Origin: Stratiolaelaps scimitus | Lineage: Eukaryota > Arthropoda > Arachnida > Mesostigmata > Laelapidae | NCBI GenBank assembly: GCA_019614645.1 | Contig: JABWDB010000038.1 | Coordinates: 1,364,001-1,428,000, forward strand | Reading direction: 5' to 3' | DNA: 64,000 bases | In this document: piece after piece, positions 25,982 to 37,300 of the stretch | How positions within the stretch are numbered: the stretch's first letter is position 1 | How the letters are laid out: every line of letters starts with the position of its first letter | Notes under the pieces: model-generated | What the model was told of the DNA's origin: nothing | Seen by the model: only the letters and a program-made list of their open reading frames with translations | Databases searched by the model: none | Translations under genes and position numbers: made by a program

Positions 25982-28900
25982 GTCGCTATGACTACTAGTC
26001 TCAACGGCCCTACTGATACTGGAAAAGAAATACTGTGGTTCGGGGGCCCCACTGGGTCAAAACCGCTCGATGGAAATTACGAAGAGTCCATTTGTTTTTA
26101 TTTCTTTTTTACTGCAGCAAACGACCGTCATTCGGTGTTCACCAAGGGCCGCTTGCCAATGTGGGAGGTTTTGTATTTAACGTTCGCTTGTCCATATTTT
26201 GCTGAAAATAGGTTCATGAAGGGACAGGTTTCAGAACCTCGACACAAACGAAACCGATTGCAATGCGATATACGAATCACTTGTCGTGTTTCGCTTCACG
26301 ACACTTATCTAGCGCAGCCCGTGATCAATTATTCACCATAAAAAGTTAGATCGCGTAGAGAGTGAAGGAATATTTAGCTTAAACAAAACATAAAAACCAG
26401 CTGGAGTGTAGGAAGCGATCGTAATTAAGAATCACATCAAGTCGTAAGGTGTTAACGAATTTTCGCCATGAATATCTACTAAATATTTCGTTGACGCGCA
26501 TTCGATATGGGTGATAACAATAGCAGTAGGAGATAAAAATTAATTTGATATTTTCAATAAATATAATATTATATTTTTTGATATAACATTTATTTAATAG
26601 TGATGCATTTGACAATCGCAGTAGCCATTCACTTATGGATCGATACAAAAATACACCCTACGAACTTGACCAGGCGTTTTATCATCACGTCGGAACTGTG
26701 TAGTCGCTCTCGCCTTACACTGGTTCGGTTACGGCCTCGTTGTGCTTGATGTGTAATGTTGACAATGTCTAGTCCTCGGAAGAGTAACGCCACTTCTACT
26801 ATGGATATTTCTAGCTCACACATGGATATAATGAAAATATTTACGGTCGGACCTAAAGCCATTGTCACAGACATTGCCTTAATGCATCATAGCAAGACTC
26901 CAACAAGATTTCGCTAATGACCGAAATCCAAATGTGATCCAAAAACGTCCGATTTCCAAAAACACTAATTGAGTTTTTTTCTTATTTTTTTGGTTACGTT
27001 AGCCACTTTGACGACCTCATCCACCATATAAATCGTTAAAAGAATATTTCAAAGAAAGTGGTCCCACTTCCCCAATCGTTAAGCGAAACCAAAATAGAAA
27101 TTCTGTTAATATCTAGAGAAGATCTCTGCGTTAAATATTTGATGCACCTGGTTCTGCTGCAACTGTCGATAATCTTTTTCCTAGTATGCTCAGAAATGCT
27201 CAGAAAATTTGATGACTGTGTCCCTGGTCCTCCCTCATTGTTTCAAAGTTACAGGTCTGCCGTTGTATTCTTCAAATAGTGGTGCGTATTGTGTTAGGAG
27301 TATTCTTTGACTTGTTCGGCTGTATTGGCAGCGTCACCAGGCTATGTTGATCAGTGACTGACAAACAGGTGTTAAGGTGTCAGTCACAGTGCAATCTTAA
27401 ATTAGAATTTTACATCTGGAATAGGGGATTAATGACATACCATCAGGACAGTTCCCATCTGAGCGGCAAATACCTGGTGGTTCACGAACAGCTTTGGCCA
27501 AAGTTTCGTTTATTAAAGAGTCTCTGGGGCCACGACCCGCACTCTTATACAAATAAGTCCAAGGCGAATCAGTCGGTTCTCTTAAGCAAAAGGAATGGGG
27601 AGAAACTAATTCACTTCCCAAACGAAAATCAACTGCTATACGAGTACATGGGTCACCAAGTAAAGTTCAGATACCGGACGATGGGACAGCATTAAGCTCA
27701 GGCTCTGTCCCAGGCCTAGTAAGAGCCTTCAGCCTGGGTCGTTCCACATCGCTCATAGCCTGATCTAGGAGCGACTGCTGAACAGGTAACTGGAAAATCT
27801 GCATCCATTTTCGCTGTAATTTTAAGTATGGTGAAAATCGGTCAGGAAGTTAGGGACATCCCAGTGGCTCGGGGTCACTTCTCCAGACTTCCTAGCTCTT
27901 TAATCCCTAATACATCTAATCAGTCGCTTTACGGCATGAAACTAAAGATGCACGGTTGCTATATGTGTATTTCATACGGATATACAGATATTTGTCTCTC
28001 CATAAGACTTCACAAATCGTCGATGCTTGTTGCATTACTAATATAGATTATATAATATTATTATAACATGATTAGATATTGACAGTACAGTATTGTCACT
28101 GAGTTGCCACATATGCCACGCGATTCTTTTATCCAAGCTATATTTGATATGAAGAAGACTTCAAGTTATAAGGGAACGAGAAGAAGAGTTCTTCGCCCTT
28201 ATGGCTTAAGATAATGAATAAGCCAGGAAAAGCAGAAGTTAATTTCTCGACTAACTGCCGACACATTTAAATGTGGAATGCTTAAAGCGAGCGATCGGGT
28301 TTTAAACTGTCAGCACTGTTGCGTGACAAAATGAATTTAATATTTCGTTTACCTCTATTGAAATGGTTCTTTCTATTCACTTAATGATTCGTTTCGCTCC
28401 GATTATAATTCAATCTGACGCGTCAGTTATAAAAAGCTCCCAATTTACCGATGACAGCAGCGCAAATGTGGGAATCAGGAAGATTCTGGCTCGGAGTAGC
28501 CGCATCCTGTCAACTATGAAATATCACGGACATGGTACCTATTATTTTACTTTACCTTACCTTAGTTGTATTCAGAAAGCTGATGCTTTCTAGGAATAAT
28601 TATTACCGTTGTACTAGTAATTAATATTCATTGGTAATAATCGGTGGCTGCAGGATGTGAGTTGATCTATAACATAGGAGTTGAATTAAAGCAATTCATT
28701 TCTGATTGAATCCTGATGACAATTGCGGTGCTGAAAACATCGTTACATCCTCAAGCGGTGATGCACAATCGCCGTGTGGAGAGTAAGCCCGCACATCTCA
28801 GTTCCTATTTAAGTAGCCTTATAACAATAATAATTGTTATTGGTGTTACCGATGTGTACCACAGCCATCTTTTTGTAATCAGCACCTTGCTACACTTCCT

Positions 28901-29446
28901 TACCTTAGTTACCCAGTTTCGGCGATGTGGTGACTATCCATTGTTGATTTCTCTACATGCGAGTCGCTTAAATGTGAAACTCGTGTGATGTCGCCATCAA
29001 GGTTCGAAGAAAGGAAGGAAGGAACGATGATCAGTTCCCGAATGTTTTCGCTTGAAAACACAAATACTATGCGAACATTGTTATTCAAATCGATCCATCT
29101 AGATGGATACAGTTATGAGAAGATATTGTTAGAAGATAACTCTTGAATGATCATCATAAATTTGAAAGTGAAATTAGCTATATTATATCATAACAATCAC
29201 GTGTTTCCCATCAATACAGAATATGCATATAATGTTATTGAAGTCGAGTAATTAACGTCTCAAGGAACGTTGCCTCAAAGCTTGAGTCACCAAGGGCAAA
29301 TCAACCTCCTGTTTTAGACGGATGGGACGGGACAATTAACACCTCTCTCTCGCTAATCTGGGGGTAGGAAGCATTTGTCATTCGTTAAGCCTCATACCCC
29401 CTCCCCCCCTCGAAAAAGGAGTGGTGAACTAACGGGCTACACTATG

Positions 29447-29451
<5 letters not shown>

Positions 29452-29477
<26 letters not shown>
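29452..29477. repeat. (TA)n microsatellite
   Basis: About 13 units. Confidence 0.95.
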
Positions 29478-29543
29478 GTCACAAAAGATTTTCTAATCTT
29501 CTTCTAATAAATAATAGTAGTAGTAGTAACCGTTCGTAAAGTA

Positions 29544-29551
29544 ACCGGCGC

Positions 29552-29589
<38 letters not shown>

Positions 29590-29597
29590 GGGCCGGT
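29544..29597. repeat. Inverted repeat built around a (TA)n core
   Basis: ACCGGCGCCCAA at the left and TTGGGGGCCGGT at the right pair with one mismatch, and the self-complementary (TA)n core between them extends the pairing. The whole 54 nt can form one long hairpin or cruciform. A GC-rich inverted cap on a TA tract is not expected from slippage alone. Confidence 0.8.
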
Positions 29598-30610
29598 GCT
29601 GCAAAAAGAAACGTACAACTGCTCGCTGCTGTTGCTGCCTGTGCCAAGTTCAGCTTGCAATCAATGGTGACCTTGTGCTGTATTCATAACATTCATTCGG
29701 CCGTAAACGTGCGGACACGGCCATAGCTCGGCCAGAAGCACCGCCACAGCAGCAGCAGCCTACCCCGACCGTCAGCCAATAATAATAATAAAATAAGGTC
29801 GGTCGCTAGTTCGGTCGTTACAGTAAAACGATGAAAGTCAAAAGAACCTGTTCAGTCAGTGTAAGCTGAAAGAATTAAAACCATTTGAATGGCTATAATA
29901 ACTGCTTCTGCTTCAGCAACGACTCGGCTGCTGCCGGTGGTGTTGCCACAGCTGACGACTGTGTTAGCATCGTATGAAGGGAACAGAACAACGATTAGTC
30001 CGTTCGTTCGTTCGGCAATCGAACCCGCAGAAGCAACTGGACCGGGGACATAGGCACAAACATATACATGCACACACAAACAAACAAACTGATAGATAGT
30101 GTGTGTGTGTGTGCGTGTTGCCCGACGACCACACGGGTTAGACAAAAGCTCTCATACACTGTCTTACTGTTATTATACACAGGCGCGCGAACGCCTCGAT
30201 GTTGGCAAAAACATAACGATACCACGAAAAAAGCTTGGATTTTCTCTGCGTATTTGGCCATGGCCGAGAGAAGGCTTTCGAAATGGCCGACAGGGAAGGG
30301 CTGGCGGTAGCTGCCGCAGCAGCAGCAGCAGCACCACCACCACCATCATCAACAGTCCCATCCCCACTGGGGCTATTAGCTTATGATACCCACCAATTGC
30401 GCTATCTAAAGGTCGTGATATTGTTGGCATAGAACTGTATTGCCAACGAAGACTAACAGATTTATGAAATATATTATACTATAGTTGAAGTCGTTAATGT
30501 TGACCCGAAAATTCCAAAAAGAAGATAGGAAGGAAATCTTCACGAACGAGTGAACTTTTCGCATTCGAGAATATATTTATTCGCCTACAGAACAAAAATA
30601 GAATACATAA

Positions 30611-31482
30611 TGTAACGGATAAAAGATGGGGCTGCGGGCGGATAGGAGGTGGCGAGAGCGGAGAGAGTTAGTTCGTTACGCGGTGTTTGAGATGTAAACT
30701 CAGGTGGGGAGTGGGGGGGGGGTTGGTAGACCGCTCAACCTTCTTAAGTGACTCGTCACTATTCTATAGCAGGGATAACACGAAGTGGTAAAAGTGTCTC
30801 TACGGGACCGAACGAAAGATCTGCCCCGTGCGGGGCTTTTATTTGTTTCACACTGGCTGAACCGGGCGCGTTTCGCCCCCTAATTACATTAACCAGTCAT
30901 ACAACGATCTCCGCTGACCGTAATTCCGCTGGCCAATCACACATCACGTCTACAACACCAGCGGCCGGCAGCTAATCTCATCATTATCATCATCAGTATC
31001 ATCAACACAAACACTGTATTGTAGTTCAGGAGTCGTCTCTGCTAAGTTTACTACAGTAACTTCACTTCGATCTCACTGTTGGTAAAATGTAGCCTATTAA
31101 TTCGTCGATGCCTCACAGTGCACCCGCTGGACCTCATTTCACTAATTATTATCAGTATTCCTTAGAGATCTAGTAATTGTCACGAGTGGTCGTCCCACAC
31201 GCTGTACCCATACACCGCTAGTATCAGCTGTCGCCCAGCGGCGGCGGCGGTGTCGGCAGCCGCGTCGGCGGCAGCAGCATTCCCGACCAATCACAGCATC
31301 ACCCGCAGGTGGAGAAATGTCTCCCGCATCTCAATCCACCGTCAGCGCAGTGGCACGCCATGTGCACGGTGCTCGTTGTTTGCGCCATGTTTGTCTCCCC
31401 TGACTAGTACCTTGCACGGTGCTACGCCACGTGCACGGTGATCGCTGTGTGGCGGCGCGTCTGTCTCACTAACCTCGTTACA
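30611..31482. mobile_element. Candidate solo LTR (or CpG-rich promoter block)
   Basis: The 872-bp block begins TGTAACGG and ends CTCGTTACA, giving the TG..CA inverted termini typical of Gypsy-like LTRs. It is clearly GC-richer than its surroundings, with many CpG and GCC/CGG triplets. It contains two CCAAT boxes with the same extension (CCAATCACA at 30933 and 31287), a perfect GCCCCG-TG-CGGGGC hairpin followed by TTTTATTT (30823-30844) and a 69-bp-period tandem duplication near its right end. Against an LTR, I see no clean target-site duplication (flanks CATAA and ATATA), no primer-binding site and no second LTR. The alternative is a promoter of an unannotated transcript. Confidence 0.4.
31355..31480. 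repeat. Diverged tandem duplication, period 69 bp
   Basis: ACGCCATGTGCACGGTGCTCG (from 31355) and ACGCCACGTGCACGGTGATCG (from 31424) begin two related units that stay alignable through TGTCTCCCCTGACTA and TGTCTCACTAACCT. The duplication lies inside the LTR-like/promoter-like block. Confidence 0.7.
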
Positions 31483-33210
31483 ATATATATAAAGGGCGAA
31501 AATGGTTAGGGGGAAGGACTCCGGTTTTGCCTTAAAAGTGATGTCCTTAAATCAGGAAAAAACTTAGACGTGCACAACACGTGGTTTTAGACGGGTCAAA
31601 TGTCGTCTTTGATGTAAACCCTGAAGCGACTTTTCCGCACCGTTTATTTTGGGCTACTCGAATTAGTGACTTGCATACAAGATCTGATTAATCCGTCGCA
31701 AGATGTTTACTGCAGTGAGTGGCAGTTCATTTAGGTTTCGATCGACTGCACTCCCTGTACAAATGGAAATGAATTAGGACCATTTTGGCTGTTCTCGGGA
31801 GCGCAGATCTTCATAAAAATCGACTTCTCTACCAGCCGCTTGCGAATGTTCTTTATGCGTCTAGTGAGCTTTAGAGAGTTAGCAGTGGCGTCGATGATGT
31901 GTGGCAGTCAGTTGTAAAAGTCACATTTGACTTAAAAATAAGAGCAATTGAAAAACATTGAAATTGTCTTGAACAGATAACACACATGCCTTAGATAGGG
32001 ATCAAGCTTCCTACAAACCTATTATAAGTGGCACTACAATGTTTTCCGATCAATGATTTTTTTCTGTAAGTATTCAGACGTGCACTCTGATCCACACAAG
32101 TCATTGGACATATGGATGTGTTACACAGTTGAGACACTGTTCCACATGCTACCATCGTTGATCCAGACATCAAATTAACTTGACACTGTGTCAGTGTGCG
32201 TGGCATAGAATAGGCATACATAGGTCACATACAAACATGATTGTACTGGGCTGTCCCCGTCGAATCAACACGAAGGGCATCAAATAAACGGACTGGCAGC
32301 ACACTACAACCGACAAGATCGATGAATGGATCTGTTCGCAATGAAAGAGAGCTTATGGAGTTAGCCCTCCTCTGTCTGTCTGTCCCTCTCAGACTTCCGA
32401 CTCTCGAGAACGTTACACTATATACACAGTATACAGCTGTGAGGATTATACGAAATCCATGCTGTTGTTGGTGTCCGAGGAGCCACCGGTTGCCTCGGCA
32501 ATTAGTTATAATAATACATTTGTTCTCAAGATGTGCAAGATGCATATTTTGTAGAATTGTAATGACATTGTACGTTCGGGGATAAAAGAAATATAGGAGA
32601 TCAACATTAAAACAAAAAGATATCGACAATGGGTTGTTCAAAATAGATCGAAAAAAATCTCGCTACACTTTTATCCGAATGATTACGGTCGCTGTTACCT
32701 ACTCGGTTCTGATTCAGAGGATATTTGGTTTCTGATAAAGATAACTGCATTAAAAGCGATTATCATATTACTATTATTATACAATGTATTTAACAATTTT
32801 GCGGGTCGCCAATTGGCCCAAACGAACGTGTGACCACTATAATAATTACTGCACTTATCGAATTAGAGATGGTAAGGGTCGTCACGAAGATAAGCTAATC
32901 GTATTATTCAAGTGTGGTGTGAGATTGCTCGCCGCCTCGACAGGCCCCCGTCGGAAAAATAGTTTGAAATGAACTCTACAACGTCGGGCGATGCCGATGT
33001 CGGCCAATCACAAAGAAGCACTTTAACAACGAAACCTCTCATAACCGGCCACAGACGTAGCCTTTCAGTGGCACTTGGGTGTCGATACTGCGCGACCGGG
33101 TTTCGCTTTGAGGATACCAACCAGTCTTGATAATAAACGGTGGACACTGCAGCACCCACTGACTTTAGCTGACTAAGCTACTCACCATAAAAACCATACA
33201 TATATATGTA

Positions 33211-33243
<33 letters not shown>

Positions 33244-33829
33244 AATTGTATATTGCAGCGGAGTAATCTCTAGTGAGATGGAAAAAAACTAATCGACAGA
33301 AGCGTAGACGGATTTCCCAAACTGTCGTGCCACGTGCGTCGTCGCTTGCCTCCCTGTACATCCAAGTTCACTGGCATTTGTGTTTTGATCGTGCGCTCTG
33401 CATGCTGAAGTTCTATGCTCAATGCCTTAGGTTCATATTCAACCAATGTTGCCAACAAATGAATTGGTCTTGCAAGAACCCAATTATTCGGCACATGCCC
33501 ATGTCCGGCATCACTTAGTGAACTACTAAAGACGCACATTTGTGTTTTATGCATATTTTTTGTATCTCTATTGAATTGATCTCTAGAGTATAATAAAACA
33601 TCCTACATGTGGGGTATGACGGTGTGGTAAGTAAGTAGTTGCGGATTCGAAATTTCCGGTTATTTTTCGGGTTGTAGATAAGAAACCAACACCCGCATTG
33701 TCGTCCATGGAGAAATAATATCAAGCATTATTTTTTTGCGAAAAGCTACTACTACATAAAACGTGGCTTAACGATGGCAGCGGCCTCAACAAAACGCGCT
33801 AAATAAATCTGCCGTTCGTTAAAGCCTCA
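31483..33829. other. Non-coding stretch, no gene recognised
   Basis: Overlapping open frames on both strands at 32225-32641 have no recognisable domain. A TA-rich tract lies at 33199-33243. Confidence 0.5.
33199..33243. repeat. Interrupted (TA)n microsatellite
   Basis: TA run with TG and TT interruptions. Confidence 0.9.
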
Positions 33830-34085
33830 CTGACAAGGCGGTAACATGACGGTTGGAAAAATCAAAGCCACCGAAAGTTCGTTCAAAGACGGAGCATGAC
33901 CTGGACGACTTACGACCAGTTGGCCAAAACGAGCGGAGTACCAAAATCCTAGCGGGCAGATATGCGAAAACGTCATAGGAATTATACCAAACTGATCCGC
34001 TACTGTCTGCATGCTGCCGGAGGACCATTGTCCAGATGTTGTTTTGCATACTACATAAGGTCCAAAATGTCAGCTTTAAAAAGAA
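33830..34085 (-). pseudogene. Decayed Tc1-like transposase N-terminal remnant
   Basis: Minus-strand reading gives MQTVADQFGI, comparable to the R.VARQFGV helix of Tc1 DNA-binding domains. It is followed by a stretch with RF-GQLV and SRPGHAPSLNE, comparable to RF..TG..SRPRSGRPR.TT. In a neighbouring frame comes SNRHVTAL, comparable to the HL.NR.VTA block. The order and spacing match the N-terminal third of Tc1 transposases, but a frame change is needed and the DDE catalytic part is absent. It is therefore a truncated dead copy. Assignment is by eye and could be wrong. It ends about 150 bp from the palindromic structure at 34241-34381, which could be related debris. Confidence 0.4.
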
Positions 34086-34240
34086 TAACATCTTTTTCTA
34101 AATAAATGTTGTTGTTCTTTGGTAGTTCAAATCGCTATCTACTGGTTAATCATCGTCGAAAAGAGTTTTCGTCTAATTCATTTAACAGCTTCGCTAGCCA
34201 CTATTGAGCGCGTGCACTTCAAGACCGGCCATGATATGAT

Positions 34241-34381
34241 GGCCTATGATTATGTAAAATTGTATATATATAATTTTACATAATCATAGGCCATATATAT
34301 ATATATATATGGCCTACGATTATGTAAAATTATATATATACAATTTTACATAATGTATATATATATATATATATATATATG
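34241..34381. repeat. Duplicated palindrome with TA tracts
   Basis: The first unit has perfect 21-bp arms: GGCCTATGATTATGTAAAATT (34241-34261) and its reverse complement (34272-34292), with a 10-nt TA-type loop. After an 18-nt TA run the left arm recurs almost unchanged (GGCCTACGATTATGTAAAATT, 34311-34331). Its right arm (34342-34354) is truncated where the next TA tract (to 34381) begins. No protein or known element explains it. Confidence 0.85.
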
Positions 34382-37300
34382 TATTCTTTAGTCGTTTGTA
34401 CCGTTGGTACCTGTACCTCGTTGGCAATTATTATTACTATGCCTTGTTGACCCTCGAACCCCGTGCCATATCCGGCGTATCTTCGATGGGTTTCTTAACT
34501 ACGTGGCGGTGTCGTCGACAATCTTAGTCACTTGTACGTACTTCCTATACAAGTCTGTGATCTCTCCAATCGAGCGCGCACTCGTATCGAATTGAAAGGG
34601 CTTTGCCAGCATTTGTGTCATATCCATCTTCAATCGCTCACCCGCATCACCCATCATCATTGGTGCGGGTACCAGCTAGAGAGTGGTACCCAATAGCAGC
34701 TAGCCTTTAAGCTGTTACGCGGAATACTGATATTCAAGCGAATTTTCATTTGAACACGAAGAAAAGAAGAACTAACACAACTGGATAGTCAACCGCGCTA
34801 CTTATTATCGAGAAAACACGGTTACCCAGCGTTTTACTTTATAGTAATACCTTCTGATAGTTGTTGTCGTTAATGACGCAGTAGCCGTTTTAGTGTGAGA
34901 ACCCCCGACTGTGTTCAAAGGATATCTCTCTCTCTCGGTCGAAAACTCGATCCGACTGAGAACTGCTATCTTCAGATAGAGTCTCTACTGGATTAAGTCC
35001 GTGTCTTTCAAATGGATTGCTAGTCGAAGTAAGTAATTAAGTTTACAAAAAAAAAACGCATAAGAGAGAGCTGAATGTCTAACTCAATTGCACGTGGATA
35101 TACTCGCACGATATCGACTACCGTGACACTATGTAATGTCGTTTGTTGAGCTTGTTGTGAATGTTAAGCACCCAAAAATATATTATTGGTATTTAGCATC
35201 CACCTGAGTGAATCTTGCTCAAGTGCACTATCGCAATATTTGTGTCGTGTGTCAACACAGAATCACTGACAGTCAATTCGAATAGGCTAATGATGATAAA
35301 ATCGTCCTAGTATGACGATTGTCGATAGTTATAGTATTATGAGTTTGTATCAATTCTATGCCACGTTTTCTAATGAATCTGTCACGTTCCACATTCGAGA
35401 AGTGGATACCCATTGCGTTCTATTTAGTGAATCTGTCTGTTGAGCGCTGCTATCATGTTACTGTTTGAGGAAGTCGTCAAATTTCCTGGGTCTCGATTTT
35501 TCACCTTAAGTTATGTGCTGAGTCTACGCTGGCGGAGGGCCTCCTCTGGCTGTCCACTAATATCTATTTCGCGTGCGTTTTTAAATAGCGTTTATGGTTA
35601 TTACTAATGGCACAAATAACTAAATATGTTCAAACTGATCGCCAATATTAGGGATCATTAGGTTTTCGGTATTTTTATCATTATTATAATTACGTCTGTT
35701 TACCTCGAACGGCTCGTTATTTATCTCTAAAACTGTAAAGGACTTTTACCGCGGGAGATTCGAACACGGAAACAGATAGACGGTTATTGGCGGAATAAAA
35801 TTTGGCCTGGTTCACTATGCCTTTTATAGTGTAATTTATAAATTAGTGGAGGCCAGATTATGGCTTCTCCAGTGTATCACACAGCCGGCCACAAAATATT
35901 GCTGTGTTTCGTATTTACGAGACTACTAGTACGACTACATTCACTGTACTTACCCATGTCCCCTATATCTATGCACCTCAAAGCTACTGCGGCGACGGAA
36001 AAATGATAAAATTTTAGGCCCTTAATCAAATTGGCATACAATGTCTATATAATACTTACCTAAGTGATTCATCCTTGATGTGTGCTTTCCTGCGGAAGTG
36101 CCTGTTCATAAGACCGTATGCTTTTAATTGAGAATAGCCACCTCGGATAATCGCTTCAAATGACTCGAAAGTAAAGTTTGCCAATGGCGTTCTTCTTCGA
36201 AAAATAAGGCCTTCACTGATAAAACACACGACACACACGTTATCTTGCTGCTGAGATGCTTCATTGTGTAAGGAAGCAATCGCTAGACTCCTTCCTTCCG
36301 TCTGCACTTATTCTCTATTTAAAGTTGTCTCAGTTCGTTGTTGCTGAGAGTTCGAACATGGCCCTATCAGTTCTCCAACACAGAGAATATCACCATGACA
36401 ATAGCGGCCAGGAAGCCGCTAACGTTGTGTATCTCATTTTGCGAACAGATGACTAAACTCTCAAACCATCTGGATATGGCACTGCAAGTGTGTTTTGTTC
36501 GGCTTTTTTAGGTATGTAAATGACACATATTAGTCAAGTCGTTTGTTGATTTATGGTGAGATATGAGCTTGGATACAAGCGAAAAAAAAGAAAAAAAACA
36601 GCTTTTCTTCAAGTGACATCTGTTGACCGAAAGATCAGTGCCTGCCTCTTCGCTAAATACGGAGGGACACATTATTCTGTGTGCCACCATACTGCCAATA
36701 TTAAACATTCAATTACGTCAAGTAACTGTTCGCACTATCTGTTGTGGACGTTGAATTATTTTTGTTTTTTTACAATGAAGAGAGCTACCGAAATTCCGGC
36801 GGACGTTGTTTACCGTTGAATTTGTTGGCACCTAAGTTCAACATAGGTAGCAACTTCTGAAAAACGACTCATATGAACAAACTAATTAGCTTATACTTGA
36901 TGTTCTTTAAAGCAATCGAATCAAATTAAATCGGTGAGGTCAAGTCAACAGTAGAGTACACAAAGATGAATTATAACACAATGTGATTTGTGTGATGATT
37001 CACACAAAACAGACAAGGGAACCTCATTTCAACGGTACCATATACCCCACTTATGAACCAAGTTCGAATTACCAGATATCGTTCAAAGTTTACTATACCA
37101 AACTTTAAATTTTGCAAACGCCTCGCACACGTAGCAGAAACTTAAATTAGCAGGAACTTCTCGGGGTGTTATGCTTGATTAGGCTTGGGTTATAACCCGT
37201 CGATTCCAATGTGTTATCCAGCCAGTTTGTGTATCGGAACTTACATTCAGTGGGGAGGGCTGGTCGGTAACTTAGATTTATCGGTAACTTTCAGTGAGTG

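Larger units (their letters stand above)
23721..30610. other. Non-coding stretch, no gene recognised
   Basis: Contains TA tracts, (AAT/TTA)n near 25540-25555 and a CAG/GTT-rich patch near 25815-25870. The open frames at 25988-26341 (117 codons) and 27354-27695 (113 codons) have no recognisable domain and are treated as chance. A perfect 16-bp palindrome lies at 29093-29108. Confidence 0.5.

Noticed and set aside
25988..26341. 117-codon plus frame
   Set aside because: No recognisable motif; directly follows a TA tract; treated as chance.
27354..27695. 113-codon plus frame
   Set aside because: No recognisable motif or splice framing.
32225..32641. 138-codon minus and 114-codon plus overlapping frames
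   Set aside because: Both strands are open in the same place and neither shows a domain.
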